Below are positions 28,111 to 39,590 of a stretch of 64,000 nucleotides of DNA, piece after piece; position 1 is the stretch's first letter; each line of letters begins with the position of its first letter. The notes below the pieces were generated by a model that saw only the letters and a list, made by a program, of their open reading frames with translations, was not told the DNA's origin and searched no databases. Origin of the DNA: Nematostella vectensis (Eukaryota; Cnidaria; Anthozoa; Actiniaria; Edwardsiidae); NCBI RefSeq assembly GCF_932526225.1, contig NC_064048.1, forward strand, positions 12,905,665-12,969,664, read 5' to 3'. A program made the translations under genes and the position numbers.

Positions 28111-31100
28111 GTGTGCATAAAATATGTACAGGATCCTGAACAAAGCATGAGCACATCAAAGATGCTGAGAGTACATAAAAATGTCCCTATACCTTCTTTT
28201 TATGTCATGACACACCAAGAAACACGCTTCCCAGACAAAGGCCAGCTCAGTGAGATCGGAGGCGGCTACACTTTCTTCTGGAGTGGCCGCAGCAGTGAAG
28301 AGCGACGTGAGTCTGGTGTCGGCTTTGCAATCAAAGACCATCTCATACGGAAACTTGACAGTATACCAGAAGGCATAAATGATCGTCTCATGAAATTCAA
28401 GCTCCCCCTTGGCAGAGGGAGATCCGCTACCCTTATTAGCGCCTACGCACCCACCATGACAAACCCGGAAGATGCTAAGGAGAAGTTCTATGAAGAACTG
28501 GATGCGCTTATTTCCACTATTCCACAGTCAGAAAAGCTCCTACTTCTTGGCGACTTTAATGCTCGTGTAGGTCAAGACCACCAGGCTTGGGAAGGTGTCA
28601 TCGGACACCATGGAGTAGGAAAATGCAACAGTAACGGTCTCCTCCTGCTTAGAATGTGCGCCACTCACGGTTTAGCTATCACTAACACCATGTTCCGCCT
28701 TCCAACTCGAAAGAAAACATCTTGGATGCACCCTCGATCTAAGCATTGGCATCTCATTGACTACGTCATTGTCAGAGCAAAGGATATACGGGATGTTTGT
28801 GTGACTAAGGCAATGTGTGGTGCTGACTGTTGGACGGACCATCGCCTTATCATTTCTAAGACCAATTTGCATATTCAGCCCAAAAGAAGACCACAGGGCC
28901 AGACAGTTGTGAAAAAGCTCAATGTCAACAAGCTTAAGCTCCCTTCCATTCAAGAGAAACTAGTAGAAAGCTTAGAAAATCAACTGACTGAGGATATTGG
29001 AAACGACTTGAACTCCTTAAAGACAACAATTCATTCTGCTGCCCTTGAGGTGCTCGGATCAGTTACCAGGAACCATCAGGACTGGTTTGATGAAAATGAT
29101 GCCAAAATCACAGCTCTTTTGGAAGAAAAACGGCAACTCTTCAGAGCTCATCAAAATGATCCCAACTCAGTCTCGAAGAAAGACGCCTACGTCAGCAAAC
29201 GCAGACAGGTCCAATTAAAACTCCGTGACATTCAAGACACATGGCTGAGTGACAAAGCTGATGAAATTCAAGGCTTTGCAGACAGACACGACACGAAACG
29301 ATTCTACGATTCGCTCAGATGTATATTTGGACCACCAACACCGGGCAGTTTCCCACTACTGAGCGCTGACGGAGCAACACTCATCACTGACAAAAACATG
29401 ATAGTAGAGAGATGGGCAGAACACTTCAATGGCGTTCTAAATCGTCCATCATCCATCAATGACGAAGCCATACAACGCCTTCCACAGGTGGACATAAACC
29501 CAGACCTGGACATAACACCATCAGAGGATGAGGTTGTCAAGGCAATCAAGCAGATGTCGACTGGAAAAGCCCCCGGCTCTGATGCCATCCCTGCCGAAGT
29601 GTTCAAGTCAGGCGGTCCTTCTCTCCTACACAAATTAACAGTGCTATTCCAATCGCTCTGGGAAAGTGAGACCCTCCCGCAAGATTTTAAAGATGCCACA
29701 ATCGTCCACATCTACAAGAGAAAGGGCAACAAGCGATCTTGTGACAACCATAGAGGGATTTCACTTCTCTCCATCGCTGCAAAGATCTTTGCCCGACTGC
29801 TTCTCAATCGTCTCCTCAAACACCTTGAGCAAGGCCATCTCCCTGAGAGCCAATGCGGTTTCCGTGCAGGTCGAGGAACTGTTGATATGATCTTTGCTGC
29901 ACGTCAGATTCAGGAGAAAAGTGTGGAACAAAATCAAGATCTCTATACCACTTTTGTAGATTTAACAAAAGCGTTCGACACTGTGAGCAGAGAGGGACTG
30001 TGGAAAATCATGGCGAAGTTCGGCTGCCCCGAGAGGTTCATAAAGATTGTTAGACAATTTCACGATGGGATGATGGCCCGTGTTCTTGATGATGGAAATA
30101 CCTCTGCCCCTTTTCAAGTGTCAAATGGAGTCAAGCAAGGTTGTGTCCTTGCCCCTACACTGTTTAGTTTGATGTTCTCTGCAATGCTGACTGATGCCTT
30201 CAGGGAGACACCCCTAGGCATCCCCATCAGGTATAGGTGTGATGGAAAGCTGTTCAACCTACGACGTCTGAAGGCCGTCACTAGAGTCAAAGAGACTGTG
30301 ATTCGTGACCTGCTTTTTGCTGATGACTGTGCCCTCAACGCCGTCAATGAGCATGACATGCAACAGGAAATGGACGCTTTCTCATCCGCCTGTGACAACT
30401 TTGGCCTCACCATCAGTATCAAGAAGACTGAAGTGATGTATCAGCCCGCCCCAGGAAAACCATATCAGGAACCAAACATCACAGTTAAGGGGCAGCGACT
30501 TCAAGATGTAGAAAACTTCACCTACCTCGGCAGCACTCTCTCCCGCAACGCCAACATCGATGCAGAAATCAACAACCGCATCGCGAAGGCAAGCAGTGCC
30601 TTTGGGAGATTGAGGAAGTCAGTCTGGGAACGCAGAGGCATCTCACAATGCACCAAGATCAAAGTGTACAGAGCAGTCGTCTTAACAACACTTCTCTATG
30701 GCTGCGAAACTTGGACCATCTACAGAAGACATGAGAAACTTCTCCAGCAGTTCCATCTCCGCTGTCTCAGAAACATCCTAAATATCCGCTGGCAGGATAG
30801 AATCACAAACACTGAGGTTCTGGAGAGAGCAAACCTCCCCAGCGTCATTACCACCATGCGCAAAGCTCAGACACGATGGGCAGGACACGTCTGCCGTATG
30901 TCAGACTCCAGAATACCCAAACAGCTGTTGTACGGTGAACTAAGCCGTGGAAGCAGGAAAGTTGGAGGCCAGCGCAAACGCTATAAAGACTGCATCAAAT
31001 CACATCTGAAAGACTTCATAATCGACGTTTCAACGTGGGAAACTGCAGCATCTGACAGACCGATTTGGCGTAATCTGATTCACAAAGGTGCCATCCACTC

Positions 31101-31269
31101 AGAAAATAAACGCTCCAACGCAGCCAAAAACAAACGCCAAAAACGCAAGGCTAGAGCTGACCAACCTACCAATATGACCCCCTCTTACTGGTGTCCGACT
31201 TGTGGAAGGGGTTTTCTTGCACGAATTGGCCTTATAAGCCACCTGCGGATTCATCCCTCCGCCCCTTAG
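28111..31269 (+). CDS. LINE 1 ORF: endonuclease-reverse transcriptase fused in frame to satellite sequence
   Basis: Open for 1052 codons. Residues 1-36 are satellite-derived and residue 37 lies on the junction; the frame opens with GTG, and the first ATG is codon 13 (28147), so a real start is doubtful. The truncated EEP endonuclease spans residues 37 to about 250: ETR at 37-39, GDFN at 147-150 and TDH at 242-244. The reverse transcriptase spans roughly 450-750, with catalytic FVD (D617) and FADD at 736-739 (D738 and D739). After a basic linker comes a classic C-X2-C-X12-H-X3-H finger (C1028, C1031, H1044, H1048). There are no internal stops or frameshifts, so the insertion is young or was copied from an active element. 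Loss of the endonuclease N-terminus should prevent autonomous movement. Confidence 0.85.
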   Translation: MCIKYVQDPEQSMSTSKMLRVHKNVPIPSFYVMTHQETRFPDKGQLSEIGGGYTFFWSGRSSEERRESGVGFAIKDHLIRKLDSIPEGINDRLMKFKLPLGRGRSATLISAYAPTMTNPEDAKEKFYEELDALISTIPQSEKLLLLGDFNARVGQDHQAWEGVIGHHGVGKCNSNGLLLLRMCATHGLAITNTMFRLPTRKKTSWMHPRSKHWHLIDYVIVRAKDIRDVCVTKAMCGADCWTDHRLIISKTNLHIQPKRRPQGQTVVKKLNVNKLKLPSIQEKLVESLENQLTEDIGNDLNSLKTTIHSAALEVLGSVTRNHQDWFDENDAKITALLEEKRQLFRAHQNDPNSVSKKDAYVSKRRQVQLKLRDIQDTWLSDKADEIQGFADRHDTKRFYDSLRCIFGPPTPGSFPLLSADGATLITDKNMIVERWAEHFNGVLNRPSSINDEAIQRLPQVDINPDLDITPSEDEVVKAIKQMSTGKAPGSDAIPAEVFKSGGPSLLHKLTVLFQSLWESETLPQDFKDATIVHIYKRKGNKRSCDNHRGISLLSIAAKIFARLLLNRLLKHLEQGHLPESQCGFRAGRGTVDMIFAARQIQEKSVEQNQDLYTTFVDLTKAFDTVSREGLWKIMAKFGCPERFIKIVRQFHDGMMARVLDDGNTSAPFQVSNGVKQGCVLAPTLFSLMFSAMLTDAFRETPLGIPIRYRCDGKLFNLRRLKAVTRVKETVIRDLLFADDCALNAVNEHDMQQEMDAFSSACDNFGLTISIKKTEVMYQPAPGKPYQEPNITVKGQRLQDVENFTYLGSTLSRNANIDAEINNRIAKASSAFGRLRKSVWERRGISQCTKIKVYRAVVLTTLLYGCETWTIYRRHEKLLQQFHLRCLRNILNIRWQDRITNTEVLERANLPSVITTMRKAQTRWAGHVCRMSDSRIPKQLLYGELSRGSRKVGGQRKRYKDCIKSHLKDFIIDVSTWETAASDRPIWRNLIHKGAIHSENKRSNAAKNKRQKRKARADQPTNMTPSYWCPTCGRGFLARIGLISHLRIHPSAP
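28202..28221 (+). repeat. LINE 1 target site duplication, 5' copy
   Basis: The 20 bases atgtcatgacacaccaagaa immediately precede LINE 1 and recur exactly at 31334-31353. In uninterrupted monomers this sequence occurs once, followed by cagtataatt. The last GAA is shared with the element's reading frame, so the exact boundary could shift by a base or two. Confidence 0.92.
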
Positions 31270-31333
31270 ACATTGTTATACTGTCAGTATTGCTATGGTC
31301 ATACTCGACTACGAGTTGACGAACAACAAAAAC
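28222..31333 (+). mobile_element. LINE 1: 5'-truncated non-LTR retrotransposon (endonuclease + RT + C2H2 finger)
   Basis: A 3112-bp insertion with base composition and codon use unlike the satellite (less AT-rich, no tandem structure). It carries an apurinic-type (EEP) endonuclease, a reverse transcriptase and a C-terminal zinc finger in one frame, then a 64-bp 3' region without a poly(A) tail that ends in an AAC-rich tail. Perfect 20-bp direct repeats flank it. The 5' end is missing: the frame enters the endonuclease domain at its catalytic ETR motif. The encoded protein resembles those widely labelled craniofacial development protein 2-like in animal databases, a label that comes from endonuclease similarity. 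An RTE-like assignment is possible, but I did not fix the clade. Confidence 0.93.
31270..31333 (+). other. LINE 1 3' region with stem-loop and AAC-rich tail
   Basis: This 64-bp stretch follows the TAG stop. ACTCG (31303-31307) pairs with CGAGT (31312-31316) around a four-base loop, and the end reads GACGAACAACAAAAAC. There is no long poly(A). A short 3' hairpin followed by a simple tail is the kind of end that some LINE reverse transcriptases recognise; here that role is inferred. Confidence 0.6.
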
Positions 31334-31353
31334 ATGTCATGACACACCAAGAA
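31334..31353 (+). repeat. LINE 1 target site duplication, 3' copy
   Basis: Perfect copy of 28202-28221, followed by the normal satellite continuation cagtataatt. It implies first-strand nicking of the bottom strand at ACAT|AAAAA in the satellite. Confidence 0.92.
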
Positions 31354-31404
31354 CAGTATAATTAAGTATCGATATTTAAAAAAAAAAAAATAAAGAAAAA
31401 AAAA

Positions 31405-33581
31405 TAGGCTATCAGCGGGAATCAAACCCGGGTCGCTGCGTTAGTAGTCAAGTGCCCGCAACGAAAGACTAACGTGGCATTGCTGAAGGGAATTGTAATG
31501 AAAATTACTTTTAATACTATTGGTATCGTAAACTATCCCAAGCAAAGTCACCATCGGACTGGAGGTTACATTCGGGAAAAGCTTCAGGGTTACATTCGGG
31601 AATTTGTTTTACGAGTGTAACCTCCAAAAGGTTACAATCGATAATTTTTTTTCCGAATGTAAATTCCAAAAAGTAACATTAGGAAAAATAAAACAGTATA
31701 CTCGGAAAAAAAGGTATATCAATCTATCGAGCGCTATGCTCAATGTTAGAATCTACTTAATCAAGTTATCCAAGGAATCTAGTTAGTTCTTGTGTGCATA
31801 AAATATGTACAGGATCCTGAACAAAGCATGAGCACATCAAAGATGCTGAGAGTACATAAAAATGTCCCTATACCTTCTTTTTATGTCATGACACACCAAG
31901 AACAGTATAATTAAGTATCGATATTTAAAAAAAAAAAATAAAGAAAAAAAAATAGGCTATCAGCGGGAATCAAACCCGGGTCGCTGCGTTAGTAGTCAAG
32001 TGCCCGCAACGAAAGACTAACATGGCATTGCTGAAGGGAATTGTAATGAAAATTACTTTTAATACTATTGGTATCGTAAACTATCCCAAGCAAAGTCACC
32101 ATCGAACTGGAGGTTACATTCGGGAAAAGCTTCAGGGTTACATTCGGGAATTTGATTTACGAGTGTAACCTCAAAAAGGTTACAATCGATACTTTTTTTT
32201 CCGAATGCAAATTCCAAAAAGTAACATTAGGAAAAATAAAACAGTATACTCGGAAAAAAGGTATATCAATCTATCGAGCGCTATGCTCTATGTTAGAATC
32301 TACTTAATCAAGTTATCCAAGGAATTTAGTTAGTTCTTGTGTGCATAAAATATGTAAAGGATCCTGAACAAAGCATGAGCACATCAAAGATGCTGAGAGT
32401 ACATAAAAATGTCCCTATACCTTCTTTTTATGTCATGACACACCAAGAACATTATAATTAAGTATCGATATTTAAAAAAAAATAAAGAAAAAAAAAATAG
32501 GCTATCAGCGGGAATCGAACCCGGGTCGCTGCGTTAGTAGTCAAGGGCCTGCAACGAAAGACTAACGTGGCATTGCTGAAGGGAATTGTAATGAAAATTA
32601 CTTTTAATACTATTGGTATCGTAAACTATCCCAAGCAAAGTCACCATCGGACAGGAGGTTACATTCGGGAAAAGCTTCAGGGTTACATTCGGGAATTTGT
32701 TTTACGAGTGTAACCTCAAAAAGGTTACAATCGATAATTTGTTTTCCGAATGTAAATTCCAAAAAGTAACATTAGGAAAAATAAAACAGTATACTCGGAA
32801 AAAAAGGTATATCAATCTATCGAGCGCTATGCTCTATGCTAGAATCTACTTAATCAAGTTATCCAAGGAATCTAGTTAGTTCTTGTGTGCATAAAATATG
32901 TACAGGATCCTGAACAAAGCATGAGCACATCAAAGATGCTGAGAGTAAATAAAAATGTCCCTATACCTTCTTTTTATGTCATGACACACCAAGAACAGTA
33001 TAATTAAGTATCGATATTAAAAAAAAAAAAATAAAGAAAAAAAAATAGGCTATCAGCGGGAATCGAACCCGGGTAGCTGCGTTAGTAGTCAAGTGCCCGC
33101 AACGAAAGACTAACGTGGCATTGCTGAAGGAAATTGTAATGAAAATTACTTTTAATACTATTGGTATCGTAAACTATCCAAAGCAAAGTCACCATCGGAC
33201 TGGAGGTTACATTCGGGAAAAGCTTCAGGGTTACATTCGGGAATTTGTTTTACGAGTGTAACCTCCAAAAGGTTACAATCGATAATTTGTTTTCCGAATG
33301 TAAATTCCAAAAAGTAACATTAGGAAAAATAAAACAGTATACTCGGAAAAAAAGGTATATCAATCTATCGAGCGCTATGCTCTATGTTAGAATCTACTTA
33401 ATCAAGTTATCCAAGGAATCTAGTTAGTTCTTGTGTGCATAAAATATGTACAGGATCCTGAACAAAGCATGAGCACATCAAAGATGCTGAGAGTACATAA
33501 AAATGTCCCTATACCTTCTTTTTATGTCATGACACACCAAGAACAGTATAATTAAGTATCGATATTTAAAAACAAAAAAAA
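31405..33581. repeat. higher-order block D2 (copy of D1 lacking one unit)
   Basis: Four units matching block 19524-22247. The first three sit at a constant offset of 11880-11881 bases, about 16 monomers once the 3132 bases added by LINE 1 and its target duplication are subtracted. From the fourth unit on, the offset falls to about 11332, exactly one monomer less. This marks gain or loss of one unit by unequal exchange. Confidence 0.75.
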
Positions 33582-36299
33582 TAGGCTATCAGCAGGAATC
33601 GAACCCGGGTCGCTGCGTTAGTAGTTAAGTGCCCGCAACAAAAGACTAACGTGGCATCGCTGAAGGGAATTGTAATGAAAATTACTTTTAATACTATTGG
33701 TATCGTAAACTATCCCAAGCAAAGTCACCATCGGACTGGAGGATACATTCGGGAAAAGCTTCAGTGTTACATTCGGGAATTTGTCTTACGAGTGTAACCT
33801 CCAAAAGGTTACAATCGATAATTTGTTTTCCGAATGTAAATTCCAAAAAGTAACATTAGGAAAAATAAAACAGTATACTCGGAAAAAAAGGTATATCAAT
33901 CTATCGAGCGCTATGCTCTATGTTAGAATCTACTTAATCAAGTTATCCAAGGAATCTAGTTAGTTCTTGTGTGCATAAAATATGTACAGGATCCTGAACA
34001 AAGCATGAGCACATCAAAGATGCTGAGAGTACATAAAAATGTCCCTATACCTTCTTTTTATGTCATGACACACCAAGAACAGTATAATTAAGTATCGATA
34101 TTTAAAAAAAAAATAAAGAAAAAAAAAATAGGCTATCAGCGGGAATCAAACCAGGGTCGCTGCGTTAGTAGTCAAGTGCCCGCAACGAAAGACTAACGTG
34201 GCATTGCTGAAGGGAATTGTAATGAAAATTACTTTTAATACTATTGGTATCGTAAACTATCCCAAGCAAAGTCACCATCGGACTGGAGGTTACATTTGGG
34301 AAAAGCTTCAGGGTTACATTCGGGAATTTGTTTTACGAGTGTAACCTCCAAAAGGTTACAATCGATAATTTGTTTTCCGAATGTAAATTCCAAAAAGTAA
34401 CATTAGGAAAAATAAAACAGTATACTCGGAAAAAAAGGTATATCAATCTATCGAGGGCTATGCTCTATGTTAGAATCTACTTAATCAAGTTATCCAAGGA
34501 ATCTAGTTAGTTCTTGTGTGCATAAAATATGTACAGGATCCTGAACAAAGCATGAGCACATCAAAGATGCTGAGAGTACATAAAAATGTCCCTATACCTT
34601 CTTTTTATGTCATGACACACCAAGAACAGTATAATTAAGTATCGATATTTAAAAAAAAAATAAAGAAAAAAAAAATAGGCTATCAGCGGGAATCAAACCC
34701 GGGTCGCTGCGTTAGTAGTCAAGTGCCCGCAACGAAAGACTAACGTGGCATTGCTGAAGGGAATTGTAATGAAAATTACTTTTAATACTATTGGTATCGT
34801 AAACTATCCCAAGCAAAGTCACCATCGGACTGGAGGTTACATTCGGGAAAAGCTTCAGGGTTACATTCGGGAATTTGTTTTACGAGTGTAACCTCCAAAA
34901 GGTTACAATCGATAATTTTTTTCCGAATGTAAATTCCAAAAAGTAACATTAGGAAAAATAAAACAGTATACTCGGAAAAAAAGGTATATCGATCTATCGA
35001 GCGCTATGCTCTATGTTAGAATCTACTTAATTAAGTTATCCAAGGAATCTAGTTAGTTCTTGTGTGCATAAAATATGTACAGGATCCTGAACAAAGCATG
35101 AGCACATCAAAGATGCTGAGAGTACATACAAATGTCCCTATACCTTCTTTTTATGTCATGACACACCAAGAACAGTATAATTAAGTATCGATATTTAAAA
35201 AAAAATAAAGAAAAAAAGAAAAAAAAAATAGGCTATCAGCGGGAATCGAACCCGGGTCGCTGCGTTAGTAGTCAAGTGCCTGCAACGAAAGACTAACGTG
35301 GCATTGCTGAAGGGAATTGTAATGAAAAGTACTTTTAATACTATTGGTATCGTAAACTATCCCAAGCAAAGTCACCATCGGACAGGAGGTTACATTCGGG
35401 AAAAGCTTCAGGGTTACATTCGGGAATTTGTTTTACAGGTGTAACCTCAAAAAGGTTACAATCGATAATTTGTTTTCCGAATGTAAATTCCAAAAAGTAA
35501 CATTAGGAAAAATAAAACAGTATACTCGGAAAAAAAGGTATATCAATCTATCGAGCGCAATGCTCTATGTTAGAATCTACTTAATCAAGTTATCCAAGGA
35601 ATCTAGTTAGTTCTTGTGTGCATAAAATATGTACAGGATCCTGAACAAAGCATGAGCACATCAAAGATGCTGAGAGTACATAAAAATGTCCCTATACCTT
35701 CTTTTTATGTCATGACACACCAAGAACAGTATAATTAAGTATCGATATTAAAAAAAAAAATAAAGAAAAAGAAAATAGGCTATCAGCGGGAATCAAACCC
35801 GGGTCGCTGCGTTAGTAGTCAAGTGCCCGCAACGAAAGACTAACGTGGCATTGCTGAAGGGAATTGTAATGAAAATTACTTTTAATACTATTGGTATCGT
35901 AAACTATCCCAAGCAAAGTCACCATCGGACTGGAGGTTACATTCAGGAAAAGCTTCAGGGTTACATTCGGGAATTTGATTTACGAGTGTAACCTCAAAAA
36001 GGTTACAATCGATACTTTTTTTTCCGAATGCAAATTCCGAAAAGTAACATTAGGAAAAATAAAACAGTATACTCGGAAAAAAAGGTATATCAATCTATCG
36101 AGCGCTATGCTCTATGTTAGAATCTACTTAATCAAGTTATCCAAGGAATCTAGTTAGTTCTTGTGTGCATAAAATATGTACAGGATCCTGAACAAAGCAT
36201 GAGCACATCAAAGATGCTGAGAGTACATAAAAATGTCCCTATAGCTTCTTTTTATGTCATGACACACCAAGAACAGTATCATTAAGTATCGATATTTAA

Positions 36300-39040
36300 A
36301 AAAAAAATAAAGAAAAAAAAAATAGGCTATCAGCGGGAATCGAACCCGGGTCGCTGCGTTAGTAGTCAAGGGCCTGCAACGAAAGACTAACGTGGCATTG
36401 CTGAAGGGAATTGTAATGAAAATTACTTTTAATACTATTGGTATCGTAAACTATCCCAAGCAAAGTCACCATCGGACTGGAGGTTACATTCGGGAAAAGC
36501 TTCAGGGTTACATTCGGGAATTTGTTTTACGAGTGTAACCTCCAAAAGGTTACAATCGATATTTTTTTTTCCGAATGTAAATTCCAAAAAGTAACATTAG
36601 GAAAAATAAAACAGTATACTCGGAAAAAAGGTATATCAATCTATCGAGCACTATGCTCTATGTTAGAATCTACTTAATCAAGTTATCCAAGGAATCTAGT
36701 TAGTTCTTGTGTGCATAAAATATGTACAGGATCCTGAACAAAGCATGAGCACATCAAAGATGCTGAGAGTACATAAAAATGTCCCTATACCTTCTTTTTA
36801 TGTCATGACACACCAAGAACAGTATAATTAAGTATCGATATTTAAAAAAAAAATCAAGAAAAAAAAATAGGCTATTAGCGGGAATAGAACCCGGGTCGCT
36901 GCGTTAGTAGTCAAGTGCCCGCAACGAAAGACTAACGTGGCATTGCTGAATTAAATTGTAATGAAAATTACTTTTAATACTATTGGTATCGTAAACTATC
37001 CCAAGCAAAGTCACCATCGGACTGGATGTTACATTCGGGAAAAGCTTCAGGGTTACATTAGGGAATTTGTTTTACGAGTGCAACCTCCAAAAGGTTACAA
37101 TCGATAATTCTTTTTTGTAAATTCCAAAAAGTAACATTAGGAAAAATAAAACAGTATACTCGGAAAAACAGGTATATCAATCTATCGAGCGCTATGCTCT
37201 ATGTTAGAATCTACTTAATCAAGTTATCCAAGGAATCTAGTTAGTTCTTGTGTGCATAAAATATGTACAGGATCCTGAACAAAGCATGAGCACATCAAAG
37301 ATGCTGAGAGTACATAAAAATGTCCCTATACCTTCTTTTTATGTCATGACACACCAAGAACAGTATAATTAAGTATCGATATTTAAAAAAAAAAATAAAG
37401 AAAAAAAAAATAGGTTATCAGCGGGAATCAAACCCGGGTCGCTGCGTTAGTAGTCAAGTGCCCGCAACGAAAGACTAACGTGGCATTGCTGAAGGGAATT
37501 GTAATGAAAATTACTTTTAATACTATTGGTATCGTAAACTATCCCAAGCAAAGTCACCATCGGACTGGAGGTTACATTCGGGAAAAGCTTCAGGGTTACA
37601 TTCGGGAATTTGATTTACGAGTGTAACCTCAAAAAGGTTACAATCAATACTTTTTTTTCCGAATGCAAATTCCAAAAAGTAACATTAGAAAAAATAAAAC
37701 AGTATACTCGGAAAAAAAGGTATATCAATCTATCGAGCGCTATGCTCTATGTTAGAATCTACTTAATCAAGTTATCCAAGGAATTTAGTTAGTTCTTGTG
37801 TGCATAAAATATGTAAAGGATCCTGAACAAAGCATGAGCACATCAAAGATGCTGAGAGTACATAAAAATGTCCCTATACCTTCTTTTCATGTCATGACAC
37901 ACCAAGAACAGTATAATTAAGTATCGATTTTTTTAAAAAAAAAATAAAGAAAAAAAATAGGCTATCAGCGGGAATCGAACCCGGGTCGCTGCGTTAGTAG
38001 TCAAGTGCCTGCAACGAAAGGCTAACGTGGCATTGCTGAAGGGAATTGTAATGAAAATTACTTTTAATACTATTGGTATCGTAAACTATCCCAAGCAAAG
38101 TCACCATCGGACAGGAGGTTACATTCGAGAAAAGCTTCAGGGTTACATTCGGGAATTTGTTTTACGAGTGTAACCTCAAAAAGGTTACAATCGATAATTT
38201 GTTTTCCGAATGTAAATTCCAAAAAGTAACATTAGGAAAAATAAAACAGTATACTCGAAAAAACAGGTATATTAATCTATTGAGCGCTATGCTCTATGTT
38301 AGAATATACTTAATCAAGTTATCCAAGGAGTCTAGTTAGTTCTTGTGTGCATAAAATATGTACAGGATCCTGAACAAAGCATGAGCACATCAAAGATGCT
38401 GAGAGTACATAAAAATGTTTTTATACCTTCTTTTTATGACATGATTCACCAAGAACAGTATAATTAAGTATCGATATTTTAAAAAAAAAATTAAGGAAAA
38501 AAAATAGGCTATCAGCGGTAATCGAACCCGGGTCGCTGCGTTAGTAGTCAAGTGCCCGCAACGAAAGACTAACGTGGCATTGCTGAAGGGAGTTGTAATG
38601 AAAATTACTTCAAATACTATTGGTATCGTAAACTATCCCAAGCAAAGTCACCATCGGACTGGAGGTTACATTCGGGAAAAGCTTCAGGGTTACATTCGGG
38701 AATTTGTTTTACGAGTGTAACCTCCAAAAGGTTACAATCGATAATTTTTTTTTGTAAATTCCAAAAAGTAACATTTGGAAAAATAAAACAGTATATCGGA
38801 AAAACAGGTATATCAATCTATCGAGCGCTATGCTCTATGTTAGAATCTACTTAATCAAGTTATCCAAGGAATTTAGTTAGTTCTTGTGTGCATAAAATAT
38901 GTACAGGATTCTGAATAAAGCATGAGCACATCAAAGATGCTGAGAGTACATAAAAATGTCCCTATACCTTCTTTTCATGTCATGACACAACAAGAACAGT
39001 ATAATTAAGTATCGATATTTAAAAAAAAATAAAGAAAAAA
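36300..39040. repeat. diverged pocket of satellite monomers
   Basis: About five consecutive units carry private changes that are rare elsewhere: GCTGAATTAAATTG (about 36946), CTGGATGTTAC (about 37022), TTATCAGCGGG (about 37414), ATCGATTTTTTTAAA (about 37923), ATGTTTTTATACC with ATGACATGATTC (about 38416-38447), CAGCGGTAATCG (about 38514) and a two-base loss in CAGTATATCGG (about 38790). No gene or foreign insertion explains the changes. Escape from homogenisation is the simplest reading. Confidence 0.6.
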
Positions 39041-39580
39041 AAAATAGGCTATCAGCGGGAATCGAACCCGGGTCGCTGCGTTAGTAGTCAAGTGCCTGCA
39101 ACGAAAGACTAACGTGGCATTGCTGAAGGGAATTGTAATGAAAATTACTTTTAATACTATTGGTATCGTAAACTATCCCAAGCAAAGTCACCATCGGACA
39201 GGAGGTTACATTCGGGAAAAGCTTCAGGGTTACATTCGGGAATTTGTTTTACGAGTGTAACCTCAAAAAGGTTACAATCGATAATTTGTTTTCCGAATGT
39301 AAATTCCAAAAAGTAACATTAGGAAAAATAAAACAGTATACTCGGAAAAAAAGGTATATCAATCTATCGAGCGCTATGCTCTATGTTAGAATCTACTTAA
39401 TCAAGTTATCCAAGGAATCTAGTTAGTTCTTGTGTGCATAAAATATGTACAGGATTCTGAACAAAGCATGAGCACATCAAAGATGCTGAGAGTACATAAA
39501 AATGTCCCTATACCTTCTTTTTATGTCATGACACAACAAGAACAGTATAATTAAGTATCGATATTTAAAAAAAAATAAAG

Positions 39581-39590
39581 AAAAAAAAAA
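39581..39590 (-). terminator. T-run after the tRNA-like segment (candidate Pol III terminator)
   Basis: Ten consecutive A on the + strand read as T10 on the - strand, 13 nt beyond the B box. Four or more T is the usual Pol III termination signal. Nearly every monomer has an equivalent run of 6-30 bases at the same place. It may equally be only the satellite's A-rich tract; transcription is not shown by sequence. Confidence 0.45.

Larger units (their letters stand above)
1..28221. repeat. 546-bp satellite array, left segment (about 52 monomers)
   Basis: Head-to-tail tandem array. The same landmarks (tRNA-like segment, inverted-repeat module, GGATCC site, A-rich tract) recur every 540-551 bp without interruption. 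The window opens inside a monomer: bases 1-453 are a partial copy, and the first complete unit starts at the TAGGCT landmark at 454. Most length variation sits in the A-rich tract and in the T-run of the inverted-repeat module. Monomers differ mainly by point substitutions that define recurring variants, for example a cggactgg or cggacagg core, cctcc or cctca, and aatttgttttcc or tactttttttt. The segment ends at the LINE 1 insertion. No protein-coding gene is supported in it. Confidence 0.97.

Noticed and set aside
1-28221. CRISPR array or bacterial repeat system
   Set aside because: The repeat unit is about 546 bp with no unique spacers between short repeats, and the surrounding elements are eukaryotic LINEs.
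29304-29711. Minus-strand frames inside LINE 1 (28156-28341, 28672-28953, 29304-29711, 30114-30422) and a + strand frame at 29666-29890
   Set aside because: All overlap the strongly supported endonuclease/RT frame and show no domain of their own; they are shadows.
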